Shown in pieces: positions 1 to 7,411 of a stretch of 16,679 nucleotides of DNA. The translations under genes were made by a program, and so were the position numbers. Origin of the DNA: an uncultured Lactobacillus sp. (GTDB taxonomy: Bacteria; Bacillota; Bacilli; Lactobacillales; Lactobacillaceae); contig CALYQE010000033.1 in assembly GCA_945281075.1 (NCBI GenBank), positions 1 through 16,679 on the forward strand, in the 5' to 3' direction. Positions within the stretch are counted from its first letter, which is position 1, and the number at the start of each line of letters is the position of its first letter. The notes under the pieces were generated by a model. It had not been told where the DNA came from, searched no databases, and was given only the letters and a program-made list of their open reading frames with translations.

Positions 1-58
1 CCTGACGACAGTTATTAATACTAGCAATTCTTTTCTCCTTTTGCAAGTCTTTTTTTAC

Positions 59-85
59 AAAAAAAGAATGCTATTTCTAACATTC
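59..85 (-). terminator. Intrinsic terminator after the TetR-family gene
   Basis: On the minus strand, GAATG and CATTC arms (81-85 and 66-70) with two further inner A-T pairs across one mismatch form a short hairpin. A run of seven T follows at once (65-59). It begins 6 nt after the stop codon of the TetR-family gene. The stem is AT-rich and short, so termination may be only partial. Bases 1-58 hold nothing I can identify. Confidence 0.6.
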
Positions 86-90
86 CATCA

Positions 91-618
91 TCAAACATTA
101 TATTTGGAGATCTTCTTCGTCTTTTCAATTGTCCTTAGCAATAAGTCAATGCTTTGATATATGTCCTTTATATCATATTTGCATTCTTGTAAAACCCAGT
201 TAAAGATAATCGCATAAATACCATCTGCAACTAGCTCTACTTGCCGCACTGAAAATGCACCGTGTCGACGCAAATAGTTTTCTATTCCTGTTGCTATTTC
301 TTTTCGCAAAACTTCGTAATAACAACGCGCATCTTTTGAGATCAGAATAATGTTAAACAGAAAAATTTTATTCGCTTTAATCTTTTGCAGCAAGCGAAAG
401 AAGATGTTGTTTAATCTTTCCTCATCTTGGCTGCGAATGGTTCTTCTTAACTGAAGTGCCATGATCGAAGCAAATAAGTCACAAATATTTTTATACCTTT
501 GATAAAAAAACGTTCGATCAATATTTGCTTCTTTGCAGAATTCGACAACAGTATACTTCTTCACCGTTCTGTTTGATAATTTGTTCATTAGGACCTGTTC
601 AAACTTAATTTGCATCAT
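91..618 (-). CDS. TetR/AcrR-family transcriptional regulator
   Basis: A 175-residue protein. Residues about 23-48 form the TetR helix-turn-helix: TVVEFCKEANIDRTFFYQRY matches the family pattern of a helix, an alanine-containing turn, and then the recognition helix ending in F-Y-x-R-Y followed by I-x-D-L-F. The remaining roughly 125 residues are helical and hydrophobic, as expected of a ligand-binding and dimerisation domain, but they do not reveal the ligand. The reading frame stays open for 20 more codons upstream. I place the start at 618 because AGGGAGGAAG lies 4-14 nt before this ATG and the upstream extension covers the promoter. The gene is alone between two terminators, with no partner gene in view, so its target lies beyond the left edge or elsewhere, or it controls itself. 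The family call is firm; the regulon is unknown. Confidence 0.85.
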   Translation of the reverse strand: MMQIKFEQVLMNKLSNRTVKKYTVVEFCKEANIDRTFFYQRYKNICDLFASIMALQLRRTIRSQDEERLNNIFFRLLQKIKANKIFLFNIILISKDARCYYEVLRKEIATGIENYLRRHGAFSVRQVELVADGIYAIIFNWVLQECKYDIKDIYQSIDLLLRTIEKTKKISKYNV

Positions 619-622
619 CAAA

Positions 623-632
623 CTTCCTCCCT
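623..632 (-). promoter_or_regulatory. Ribosome binding site fixing the TetR-family start
   Basis: The minus strand reads AGGGAGGAAG, ending 4 nt before the ATG at 618. It decides the start against the longer open frame beginning at 678. A second ATG follows immediately (615), so the protein starts Met-Met or one residue later. Confidence 0.75.
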
Positions 633-653
633 TTAACTTATAATATAATAACC

Positions 654-682
654 AATATAGCAGTAAAAGCGTTACCAAACAA
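654..682 (-). promoter_or_regulatory. Sigma-A type promoter of the TetR-family gene
   Basis: On the minus strand, TTGTTT (682-677) and TATATT (659-654) are separated by exactly 17 nt, and the start codon is 36 nt below the -10. A 7-bp inverted repeat (AATATAG at 654-660, CTATATT at 687-693) brackets the -35/-10 segment and could be an operator. It is an inference from spacing and sequence; the repeat is short and AT-rich. Confidence 0.5.
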
Positions 683-755
683 TAGACTATATTAGAAAAG
701 TATTACATTTTTGATGATTAGCAAGTTTTTTAACATATTGAATTTGAACTTATCT

Positions 756-789
756 AAAAAGCAAAACTAAAAGTTCAGTTTTGCTTTTT
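756..789 (-). terminator. Strong terminator of the zwf-dinB-nrnA-cshB unit
   Basis: A perfect 13-bp stem (756-768 with 777-789) with an 8-nt loop starts 7 nt after the cshB stop. T-runs exist on both strands (TTTTT on the minus side, six T on the plus side), so the hairpin could work in either direction. All neighbouring genes are on the minus strand, so its evident task is to close the cshB transcript and insulate the TetR-family gene. Confidence 0.9.
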
Positions 790-796
790 TGTTTAT

Positions 797-2155
797 TTAA
801 TTATTTTCACTTTTGCGCTTGCGTTGCTGCTTCGCTTTTCGCAACTTGTGACGCTGCTCAATCTTTCTTTTTTGTGCTTGGTCTTGTTTAATGACCTGTC
901 TTATTTTCTTTTTATATCCAGGCTTACGCTTCTTTTTTACCTTTTTGACAAAACCATTAACCCGATTGTCAACTTCTTGCGCAGTAGAAGTTCGGTTATT
1001 CCGGCTATGATAATGCTTGCGGGGAACAAGCTCATTGTTTTGTAATTCAACATAATCAAAATGTATACCCATTTTTTCCAAACCAGCAATACGGTTCATT
1101 TCCTCTGCTCGAATCAAGGTAACCGCATGTCCACTAAGACCATTACGGCCAGTTCGACCAATTCGGTGAATAACAAATTCTAAATCGCGAGGTATTTCAT
1201 AGTTGACAACCAAGCTAACGCCATCAATATCCAATCCCCGTGCAGCTAAATCAGTGGCAACAACATATTGATACTGACCCGCTTCAACTTCACGGATAGT
1301 TCGCTTGCGCTCACGCTCGGTAATTCCGCCATGAATTTTGCCGACTTTAAGGCCTTGATCTTGCAAATAACAGGTTAAGTCATCAACAGTCTGCTTAGTA
1401 TTGGCAAACACCAATGCTAAATATGGTTGACCCAGCGTCAATAGCTTATACAAAATTTGTTTACGATTTTTCGAACCAATGTCAATCAAGTCATTTTTGA
1501 TTGTTGGCGAAATCACCGCCGGATTATCAATGACAATCTGTTGCGGTTTAGCCATGTATTTACGCAAAAAATTAGACAGTTTCACCGGAATCGTTGCCGA
1601 AAAAGCCGCAATTGTTGTGGTCTTGGGCAACCTCTGGGCAATAAAGTTAATATCACCTAAAAAGCCCATATCCAAAGTCATATCAGCCTCATCAACGATA
1701 AAGTCTTTCACGTTATCGAGAGGCAATATCTTCTTTTCCACAAAATCATGCAGTCTGCCCGGTGTTGCAATTACTACTTGGGGCTTGTGACTGGCAATCT
1801 TTTGCAGTTGCCGCTCACGGTCACTTCCGCCGGAAAAATGGGCAATCGAAATGTTCAGGCCTGCTGCATCCCTTAATTGACGCGCCACCTGATAAAGCTG
1901 CTCACTTAGTTCACGGCTTGGCGCCGTCAAAATCGCCTGCGGAACGGCCAACTTTTCATCGACGTCATTGAGCACTGGCACCAAAAAGGCGTGGGTCTTC
2001 CCGGAACCGGTAACTGCCTGAACCACAGCATTTTGGTGCTCTAATAAAACGGGAATAACTTCTTTTTGAACCCTAGTTGGCTCGACGAAGTTAATTTTGC
2101 CTAATCCCTTTCGTAATTCAGGGCACAGTCGTTCATCTGTAAAAATATTAGTCAT
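797..2155 (-). CDS. cshB: DEAD-box ATP-dependent RNA helicase, CshB-like
   Basis: A 452-residue RNA helicase of superfamily 2, expected to unwind RNA duplexes in ribosome assembly, RNA decay or cold adaptation. Motifs in order: Q motif with PTRVQ (Gln30), motif I AVTGSGKT (47-54), PSREL (79-83), TPGR (131-134), DEAD (155-158), SAT (186-188), ATDLAARGLDI (300-310) and HRIGRTGR (330-337). Residues from about 403 form a very basic Lys/Arg-rich tail, a feature of CshB-type helicases that would bind RNA. The segment around FSATIP and LVFANTK also resembles B. subtilis CshB rather than CshA. The start overlaps the nrnA stop by 8 bp (ATGACTAA), which suggests translational coupling. The only purine-rich Shine-Dalgarno candidates are a GAGG about 14 nt upstream or a weak AAAGAAAA. 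The DEAD-box identity is certain; the cshB symbol is likely. Confidence 0.92.
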   Translation of the reverse strand: MTNIFTDERLCPELRKGLGKINFVEPTRVQKEVIPVLLEHQNAVVQAVTGSGKTHAFLVPVLNDVDEKLAVPQAILTAPSRELSEQLYQVARQLRDAAGLNISIAHFSGGSDRERQLQKIASHKPQVVIATPGRLHDFVEKKILPLDNVKDFIVDEADMTLDMGFLGDINFIAQRLPKTTTIAAFSATIPVKLSNFLRKYMAKPQQIVIDNPAVISPTIKNDLIDIGSKNRKQILYKLLTLGQPYLALVFANTKQTVDDLTCYLQDQGLKVGKIHGGITERERKRTIREVEAGQYQYVVATDLAARGLDIDGVSLVVNYEIPRDLEFVIHRIGRTGRNGLSGHAVTLIRAEEMNRIAGLEKMGIHFDYVELQNNELVPRKHYHSRNNRTSTAQEVDNRVNGFVKKVKKKRKPGYKKKIRQVIKQDQAQKRKIEQRHKLRKAKQQRKRKSENN

Positions 2156-3104
2156 TTTTCTTTTTATATTCCTCAGTTACCTGGACTAGTTCCGCAAAAA
2201 TCTCCCGCACTTCGTCCATGTCCTTGGCATTTGCTCCACTGGCTAAAGCGTGTCCCCCGCCATCGTGTTTAGCTGCCAATTCATTGACTACTGGGCCTTT
2301 TGAGCGGTAATGAACACGGAAAGTGCCGTCAGGTTTTTCAACAAAAACATTCCAAGCAATAATGTCTTTAATTCTTCCGGGGGTTGAAACAGTGCAGGAA
2401 GCTTGATCGGAATCGACACCGAGTTTATTTAACGCATCACGTGATAAAACGGCGTATGCAGCTCCACTAGGATCGACCTTCATATATTCCAATACTTCCG
2501 CCTGTAATTTTGCCTGGGCAAACGTAACATCACTAATATTACGAGCAATTTCATTGATGTTAATGCCAGTAGCAGTCAATTTGGCAACCACATTAAAAGT
2601 ATGTTCAGAGGTTTCGGGATACATAAAACGGCCAGTATCGCCGACAATCCCTGCATACAATGGATATGCCACCTCAGCGGTAAGTGGCAAGTTTTCTTCA
2701 ATTAAAAAGTCAGCAACAATTTGTGAAGCAGCTGGTGCCTGATCATCCACGAAGCTTAAATCTGCATAAGGCTCAACATCAGGGTGATGGTCAATTTTAA
2801 TCAGAAACGCCCCTTTTTGGTACAGCTGATTCGAAATACGAGCCGTATTGCCGGTATCAGTGGTAATTACTAATGCGCCCTGATAATCTTCTTCTGTCAC
2901 TTGATCCATTGTGTTGATCCAAGCCAAGTCACCTTCATCATTTTCGCCGGCACATAAAATTTTCTTTTCCGGAAACTTCAACCGCAAAGAACGTGCAAGT
3001 CCCGCCTGTGAGCCTAAGGCATCGGGATCTGGACTGGTATGACGATGCAAAATGATCGTCGGATATTGTTCAATTTTTTCATATATTTTTGGGAAAGTAT
3101 TCAT
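2148..3104 (-). CDS. nrnA: DHH-family oligoribonuclease / pAp phosphatase (NrnA-like)
   Basis: A 318-residue cytosolic DHH/DHHA1 phosphoesterase. The metal-binding motifs are in the expected order: DPDALGS (26-32), TTDTG (81-85), DHH (105-107), GDTGR (155-159), and the C-terminal DHHA1 glycine motif DGGGHA (281-286). Length and layout match NrnA of B. subtilis (about 313 residues). That enzyme degrades 2-5 nt RNA fragments and dephosphorylates 3'-phosphoadenosine 5'-phosphate. Some family members hydrolyse pApA or c-di-AMP products, so substrate preference is not settled by sequence. AAGGAGA lies 4 nt before the ATG. A TATAGT -10-like hexamer is at 3130-3135 without a convincing -35, so the gene is probably expressed with zwf-dinB upstream. 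The downstream helicase overlaps by 8 bp, which places two RNA-turnover enzymes side by side. Confidence 0.9.
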   Translation of the reverse strand: MNTFPKIYEKIEQYPTIILHRHTSPDPDALGSQAGLARSLRLKFPEKKILCAGENDEGDLAWINTMDQVTEEDYQGALVITTDTGNTARISNQLYQKGAFLIKIDHHPDVEPYADLSFVDDQAPAASQIVADFLIEENLPLTAEVAYPLYAGIVGDTGRFMYPETSEHTFNVVAKLTATGININEIARNISDVTFAQAKLQAEVLEYMKVDPSGAAYAVLSRDALNKLGVDSDQASCTVSTPGRIKDIIAWNVFVEKPDGTFRVHYRSKGPVVNELAAKHDGGGHALASGANAKDMDEVREIFAELVQVTEEYKKKND

Positions 3105-3156
3105 TGTTTCTCCTTCACATTTTTAGCGTACTATACTAGTTTAACAGAAAAAAACT

Positions 3157-4293
3157 TTAATCAGAAAACAACTCTAACGGAATGCTTTCAAACTCACCAG
3201 CTGAAAAGTCGGTTGCGGTCACGCCTAAAAGCCTGATGCCATCACTTAAAAATGAATTGGCAAGCGGTTCAAATAATTCGCGGGAAACTTCGTAAATTGT
3301 GATTGGATCATTAGTCGCTTGAGATAACTTTTTCCTTTTAGTGATGGTTTCGAAGGCATTATTACGTACTTTAAGCACGATGGTTTGTGCAAAAAAAGAC
3401 CGCTCGGCCAGTTTTTGTGCCAAGTCATTCACATAGCTTCTGATGTTTGTGAGTGCTTTTTGCTCATCGTAAATACACGGCTCATAAGTACGCTCAACCC
3501 CGATTGATTTGCGGTTACGCTCATCGTCAGGAATGACCCGAGATAAGTCAATAGCATTTGCATGCTCAGCCATCTGATAGCCCATTCGGTTAAAGTGTTT
3601 AATTAGCTTGCGAACATGCATCCGCTGCAAGTCCCTGCCCGTATACACTCCTAATTCAGCTAGGCGCATTTCTGTTCTTGGCCCGATTCCATGAAAACGA
3701 CTGATTTTTTGACGCGCAAGAAATTCTTTGGCTTCGTTAGGCAAAATGACGGTCCGACCCAAAGGCTTCGAATATTCGGAACCCATTTTTGCCAAAAACT
3801 TATTATAAGCGGCGCCAAACGAACAGTTTAATCCTTCTTCTTGGCGAATCCGGTTCTGCAAATCCAGCGCTATTTGAACGGTTGAATTCGTTCCGCTTTT
3901 ATTCTTGGTCACATCCAAATAGGCTTCATCCAATGCAATGGATTCTACCACATCGGTGATTTCGTGCATTATCTCATGAATTTCGGCCGAAACTCGATGA
4001 TATTTGACAAAGTCAGGGTTCATAAACACGAGCTTAGATTCAGGTACTAACTTGAATGCCTTAATTGACGGCATGGCCGAATGAACGCCATATTGGCGTG
4101 CAACATAATTCGCCGTGGCGATGACACCATGACCGTGATTTTGGCGCGGATCTTGTCCAATCACTAAAGCCTTGTTTTTAAGCTCCGGGTGATCACGTGT
4201 TTCGACTGACGCATAAAACGCGTCCATATCAATGTGGATGATTTTCCGGTGATAATCATTTTTCGGTAATAAGCCATCACTATAATTATTCAT
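3157..4293 (-). CDS. dinB: DNA polymerase IV (Y-family translesion polymerase)
   Basis: A 378-residue error-prone polymerase for lesion bypass and stalled-fork extension. The palm carries IHIDMDAFYASVE, with metal ligand Asp22 and steric-gate-position Tyr27, and ALDEAYLD with catalytic Asp122 and Glu123. The fingers contain ATANYVARQYGV. NKFLAKMGSEYSKP and the helix-hairpin-helix FHGIGPRTEMRL (thumb) follow, then the little-finger domain. The C-terminus ends in PLELFSD, which resembles the QL(S/D)LF sliding-clamp motif. The frame is open for 43 more codons inside zwf, but that part has no family similarity. The ATG at 4293 overlaps the zwf stop by 8 bp (ATGAATAA) and gives the normal polymerase IV length. 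Shine-Dalgarno pairing is weak (TTGGAT), which fits coupling to zwf translation. I found no LexA/DinR box, so SOS control is not supported here. Confidence 0.95.
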   Translation of the reverse strand: MNNYSDGLLPKNDYHRKIIHIDMDAFYASVETRDHPELKNKALVIGQDPRQNHGHGVIATANYVARQYGVHSAMPSIKAFKLVPESKLVFMNPDFVKYHRVSAEIHEIMHEITDVVESIALDEAYLDVTKNKSGTNSTVQIALDLQNRIRQEEGLNCSFGAAYNKFLAKMGSEYSKPLGRTVILPNEAKEFLARQKISRFHGIGPRTEMRLAELGVYTGRDLQRMHVRKLIKHFNRMGYQMAEHANAIDLSRVIPDDERNRKSIGVERTYEPCIYDEQKALTNIRSYVNDLAQKLAERSFFAQTIVLKVRNNAFETITKRKKLSQATNDPITIYEVSRELFEPLANSFLSDGIRLLGVTATDFSAGEFESIPLELFSD

Positions 4294-5734
4294 AGATCCA
4301 ATGTTCAGTTGCTGAATCAAAAATTTGATTAGCAGCCTTTGGCCCCATCCGATATGGCAGATACTGTTCAGGCTTTTTGCCCTGTTTGTTTTCTCTTTGC
4401 CAAGCCGCTTCAATTGCATCAATGAATTTCCAATAGCTCTTTAGCTCACTCCAATGAGTAAAATTAGTCGAATCGTTGACAAAAACGTCATGCAATAAGC
4501 GTTCGTAGCCGTCTGGAATCTTTTCTTGTTCTGCAGCAGAAAAAAGATAGCCTAGATTTTCCCGGCGAATGCCCGTTTCCGTGATTTTTTTACCATTAAT
4601 AGTAATAAAAATTTGCATATCCGGATCAATAATAATTGTGATGTTATTGGAATGCGCCTGCCCGTACTGGTTAGACATGTGCTTTAAGACAATATCAATG
4701 CGATTTTTCTTTTCCCGCATTTCCTTACCAGTTCTAAAGTAAATTGGAACTTCAGCCAGCGGTCCCTGCTTGAATTTGACCTCGCCGGCAACGAAAGTTT
4801 CTGTATTCGAATCTGGCGCTACGTTTGGTTCTTGCAGGTAAGCAAAAGTCATGTCGCTGCCAAGATACTGACCCCTGACAAAGTGCTGCGCAATTTCCTT
4901 CTCGTCTGGAATGATCAGGCTGCTTAACAGCTCTTGTTTGGCTGCATGAATGCTCTTGGAATCCAAATCTTTTGGTTCAGGCATTGCCAGTAAGGTAATA
5001 ATTTGGAAAATATGATTTTGCACCATGTCACGCAATGCGCCGGAAGTTTCATAATAACCGCCACGTGCTTCAACACCAAGATGTTCTGCCAGAGTGACCT
5101 GAATATTCTTGATATTCACATTATTCCAAATATTTTTTATTAATGGATTAGTTAAGCGTAGCGGCAAAATATTCTGCACCATTTCTTTACCTAAGTAATG
5201 GTCAATCCGAAAAATATCGTCTTCACTAAACGAGGCCGTAATCTGCTCATTAAGTTCCTGCGCACTTGCCAAATCGCGACCAAACGGTTTTTCCACCACA
5301 ATTCGATTAAAACCAGTGCTTGTCAGGTTTTGATCATTAATGTGTTGCGCAATTTGCTCGAAAAATCGCGGAGCCATGGCTAGATAAAAGAGGCGGTTGC
5401 CTTGTGCACTGTAACGGTCATCGAGTTCTTGCGCCAAATTTTTCAGCGTTTCATAATGCTCGACGTTAGTAACATCATGCGATTGATAGTAAAAATGACT
5501 GGCAAAAGCAGCTAAATCATTTTCATTAACTTCGCTATGAGTTTCGTGAACTGCATCGCTGACTTGCTCGCGCAAATATTCATGGGACCACGGGCGTCTT
5601 GCTGTTCCAATAATGGCAAAATTATCGTGAATTAGTCCTTGTTCATATAAATTAAACAGTGCGGGATAGAGTTTACGGTGTGCTAAATCCCCGCTGCCAC
5701 CGAAAATCACCATCACAACTGGTATGTTTTTCAT
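4286..5734 (-). CDS. zwf: Glucose-6-phosphate 1-dehydrogenase
   Basis: A 482-residue cytosolic enzyme oxidising glucose 6-phosphate to 6-phosphogluconolactone with NADP+, the entry to the oxidative pentose phosphate route. The Rossmann glycine motif GGSGDLA is at 12-18, then the conserved EKPFG (148-152) and the substrate-binding RIDHYLGKE (176-184, His179). The catalytic region ALRDMVQNH follows, with His241 at the place of the general base of the Leuconostoc enzyme. Length is normal. AAAGGAT lies about 8 nt before the ATG. The gene heads the unit zwf-dinB-nrnA-cshB and follows the yajC terminator, so a promoter must lie in 5735-5818. That stretch has AT-rich -10-like text (TATTATAAAAT) but no recognisable -35. 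No gnd or pgl is adjacent. The identification is firm. Confidence 0.97.
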   Translation of the reverse strand: MKNIPVVMVIFGGSGDLAHRKLYPALFNLYEQGLIHDNFAIIGTARRPWSHEYLREQVSDAVHETHSEVNENDLAAFASHFYYQSHDVTNVEHYETLKNLAQELDDRYSAQGNRLFYLAMAPRFFEQIAQHINDQNLTSTGFNRIVVEKPFGRDLASAQELNEQITASFSEDDIFRIDHYLGKEMVQNILPLRLTNPLIKNIWNNVNIKNIQVTLAEHLGVEARGGYYETSGALRDMVQNHIFQIITLLAMPEPKDLDSKSIHAAKQELLSSLIIPDEKEIAQHFVRGQYLGSDMTFAYLQEPNVAPDSNTETFVAGEVKFKQGPLAEVPIYFRTGKEMREKKNRIDIVLKHMSNQYGQAHSNNITIIIDPDMQIFITINGKKITETGIRRENLGYLFSAAEQEKIPDGYERLLHDVFVNDSTNFTHWSELKSYWKFIDAIEAAWQRENKQGKKPEQYLPYRMGPKAANQIFDSATEHWIYE

Positions 5735-5818
5735 GAGAAGATCCTTTCAGAAAACTAGTTATTCAAGTTTATTTTATAATATTTTGACGGTAAACTTTAG
5801 TTTTTGGCTATTTTTATT

Positions 5819-5848
5819 AAAAAATAAAAGTGCCCAGATGGCACTTTT
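5819..5848 (-). terminator. Intrinsic terminator after yajC
   Basis: A 9-bp stem, AAAAGTGCC with GGCACTTTT (5826-5834 and 5840-5848), with a 5-nt loop. On the minus strand the stem is followed by TTTTATTTTTT. It lies 9 nt after the yajC stop and separates the mutS-to-yajC unit from zwf. Confidence 0.9.
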
Positions 5849-5857
5849 ACTTAAATC

Positions 5858-6286
5858 TTATTCTTCTGACTGATCATCAGTATCGGTTGGCTTTTCGCTC
5901 GGAGCCGAAGGTTGATCATTTTTTTGATCATCTGCAGGAGTTGCTGGTGTTTTCTCAGCAGTTGGCGTTTCTTCGCTGGCTGCGGGAGCGGCTGGCACGA
6001 TTTGTTGAACGGCCATCCGACTAAAAGTTAAGTAAATACCATCAGCATCAATGATGACAGTTTTGTCTTTCGTATTAACTGAATCGACCTTACCGTGCAG
6101 ACCATCAATCATGATGACATTATCGCCTTTTTTCAGCTCGTTCATCATTTCCATTTTCTTTTGTTGCTGTTTTTTCTGCGGTTTAATCATGGTGAAATAC
6201 ATAAAAGCAAACATGATTACAATGAAACCAAGAGTCCAAATTGTCCCCATATTATTGTTATTAGCAGCTAAAAATAAAGTATTCAA
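5858..6286 (-). CDS. yajC: YajC, Sec translocase accessory subunit, TTG start
   Basis: A 142-residue single-pass membrane protein associated with SecDF/SecYEG. Residues about 15-33 are a hydrophobic helix ending in YFTMIKPQKKQQQKK, the family hallmark in which a basic stretch follows the membrane segment. The conserved core LKKGDNVIMIDGLHGKV (51-67) and the sheet that follows complete the YajC domain. The last 45 residues (98-142) are a low-complexity tail rich in Ala, Pro, Asp and Glu, not part of the domain. Most YajC proteins are nearer 85-115 residues. The start codon is TTG: GAGGTG sits 5 nt upstream, while the first in-frame ATG (residue 13) has no ribosome binding site and would cut close to the membrane helix. 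It lies 67 nt after ruvB, with a -10-like TATAAT in the gap. Confidence 0.92.
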   Translation of the reverse strand: MNTLFLAANNNNMGTIWTLGFIVIMFAFMYFTMIKPQKKQQQKKMEMMNELKKGDNVIMIDGLHGKVDSVNTKDKTVIIDADGIYLTFSRMAVQQIVPAAPAASEETPTAEKTPATPADDQKNDQPSAPSEKPTDTDDQSEE

Positions 6287-6291
6287 AATTA

Positions 6292-6297
6292 CACCTC
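6292..6297 (-). promoter_or_regulatory. Ribosome binding site selecting the yajC TTG start
   Basis: The minus strand reads GAGGTG, 5 nt before TTG at 6286-6284. No comparable purine box precedes the internal ATG at residue 13, so the TTG is preferred. Confidence 0.65.
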
Positions 6298-6324
6298 ATT
6301 GTTTTAAAACTTATCAATCACTTC

Positions 6325-6353
6325 ATTATACTAAAAATAAGTCAGCTTTGCAC
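6325..6353 (-). promoter_or_regulatory. Possible promoter in the ruvB-yajC gap
   Basis: A consensus TATAAT (6330-6325) lies 17 nt below GTGCAA (6353-6348), a poor -35 with no TG extension. It would give yajC its own transcript besides read-through from ruvB. Tentative. Confidence 0.35.
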
Positions 6354-7364
6354 TTATTCTTCGGGAACCGGCAACCCTAATTGCAAGTATGCCTTAGTGG
6401 TCACCATTCGTCCGCGTGGCGTCATTAATAAAAAGCCATGCTGCAACAAATAGGGCTCATACAGCGATTCGATTGTTTCGACGTCTTCACCGGCATTAGC
6501 CGCTATTGTCCGCACGCCCACGGGACCACCATGATAGTTTTCAATTATTACCCGCAAAATTTTGCGGTCAGTTTGATCCAAGCCCTCATCATCAACCTGC
6601 AACTGCTTTAATGAGCTTTTAGTCGTTTCATAAGAAATAACTTCTTCTCCCTTAACCTGGGCAAAATCACGTACCCGTCTTAACAGCCGGTTTGCCACTC
6701 GCGGCGTTCCACGCGATCTTCTCGCCAATTCATGCGCAGCTTTAGGATCAATTTCAATCGCAAAAACACTGCTTGAACGCTGAATGATTTTTTCTAATTC
6801 TTCAACTTGATAGTATTGCAAATGCTCCACAATGCCAAAACGATCGCGTAAAGGCGCTGACAATTGGCCCGCAAGCGTAGTTGCACCGACCAAAGTAAAA
6901 GGCGGAAGCGGCACGTGGACCGCATGGGTTGTTTGCCCTTCACCAATCACAATATCAACGTAAAAATCCTCCATTGCCGAATACAATACTTCTTCGATTG
7001 GTTTTGGCAGTCGGTGAATTTCGTCAATAAATAAAATATCACCAGGATTAAGGTCCGTTAAAAGCGCTACTAAATCGCCGGCTTTCTCAATTGCCGGGCC
7101 ACTGGTGCTTTTTAGGTTGACTCCCAGTTCATTGGCAATTACAAAGGCCAAGGTAGTCTTACCTAGTCCAGGTGGTCCATAAAGTAAAACGTGGTCAAGT
7201 GCCTCATCCCGTTTTTTGGCAGCTTCAATATAAACAGCCATTTCCTTTTTCACTCGTTCTTGTCCTAAATATTCTTTGAGTGTTTGCGGACGCAAGGAAA
7301 ATTCGGTTTGTTCTTCTTCTGCTCCTAGCGTTTCGCCAGAAACAACTGAATGTTCATTATTCAC
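6354..7364 (-). CDS. ruvB: Holliday junction branch migration ATPase RuvB
   Basis: A 336-residue AAA+ motor that drives branch migration with RuvA during recombinational repair. Walker A GPPGLGKT is at 63-70 and Walker B with DEIH at 114-117. The sensor-1 region reads GATTLAG, and the arginine finger of APLRDRFG is Arg175. Sensor 2 is [12 protein letters not shown] with Arg222. The winged-helix C-terminus carries [10 protein letters not shown] and TPRGRM. The position equivalent to E. coli Arg163 (GATTRAG) is Leu164 here. The frame also opens 4 codons earlier with GTG at 7376, but that codon lies inside the AGGAAGTGA ribosome binding site. I therefore take the GTG at 7364, 7 nt below that box. 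The gene follows ruvA by 47 nt and has its own extended -10 promoter in the gap. Function is certain; the start is probable. Confidence 0.93.
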   Translation of the reverse strand: MNNEHSVVSGETLGAEEEQTEFSLRPQTLKEYLGQERVKKEMAVYIEAAKKRDEALDHVLLYGPPGLGKTTLAFVIANELGVNLKSTSGPAIEKAGDLVALLTDLNPGDILFIDEIHRLPKPIEEVLYSAMEDFYVDIVIGEGQTTHAVHVPLPPFTLVGATTLAGQLSAPLRDRFGIVEHLQYYQVEELEKIIQRSSSVFAIEIDPKAAHELARRSRGTPRVANRLLRRVRDFAQVKGEEVISYETTKSSLKQLQVDDEGLDQTDRKILRVIIENYHGGPVGVRTIAANAGEDVETIESLYEPYLLQHGFLLMTPRGRMVTTKAYLQLGLPVPEE

Positions 7365-7371
7365 TTCCAGT

Positions 7372-7380
7372 TTCACTTCC
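7372..7380 (-). promoter_or_regulatory. Ribosome binding site that decides the ruvB start
   Basis: The minus strand reads AGGAAGTGA, eight of nine bases matching AGGAGGTGA. It contains the upstream GTG (7376-7374) within itself, so that codon cannot be a normal start. The GTG at 7364 is at a usable spacing. Confidence 0.6.
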
Positions 7381-7398
7381 TTTAAAAAGACTATTTAC

Positions 7399-7407
7399 AT
7401 TATAACA
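7399..7407 (-). promoter_or_regulatory. Extended -10 promoter before ruvB
   Basis: The minus strand reads TGTTATAAT, a perfect TGnTATAAT extended -10 element, in the ruvA-ruvB gap. There is no good -35 at 17 nt (TCTCTT), which extended -10 promoters tolerate. A transcript would start near 7392 and carry a short leader containing the ruvB ribosome binding site. It would let ruvB and yajC be made independently of mutSL-ruvA. Confidence 0.45.
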
Positions 7408-7411
7408 AGAA

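Noticed and set aside
619..678. A 20-residue hydrophobic N-terminal extension of the TetR-family protein that could look like a membrane anchor.
   Set aside because: It overlaps the promoter and the ribosome binding site, so it is not translated.
4294..4422. A 43-codon N-terminal extension of dinB inside zwf.
   Set aside because: It is not polymerase sequence. The ATG at 4293 gives the family length and the coupled overlap.
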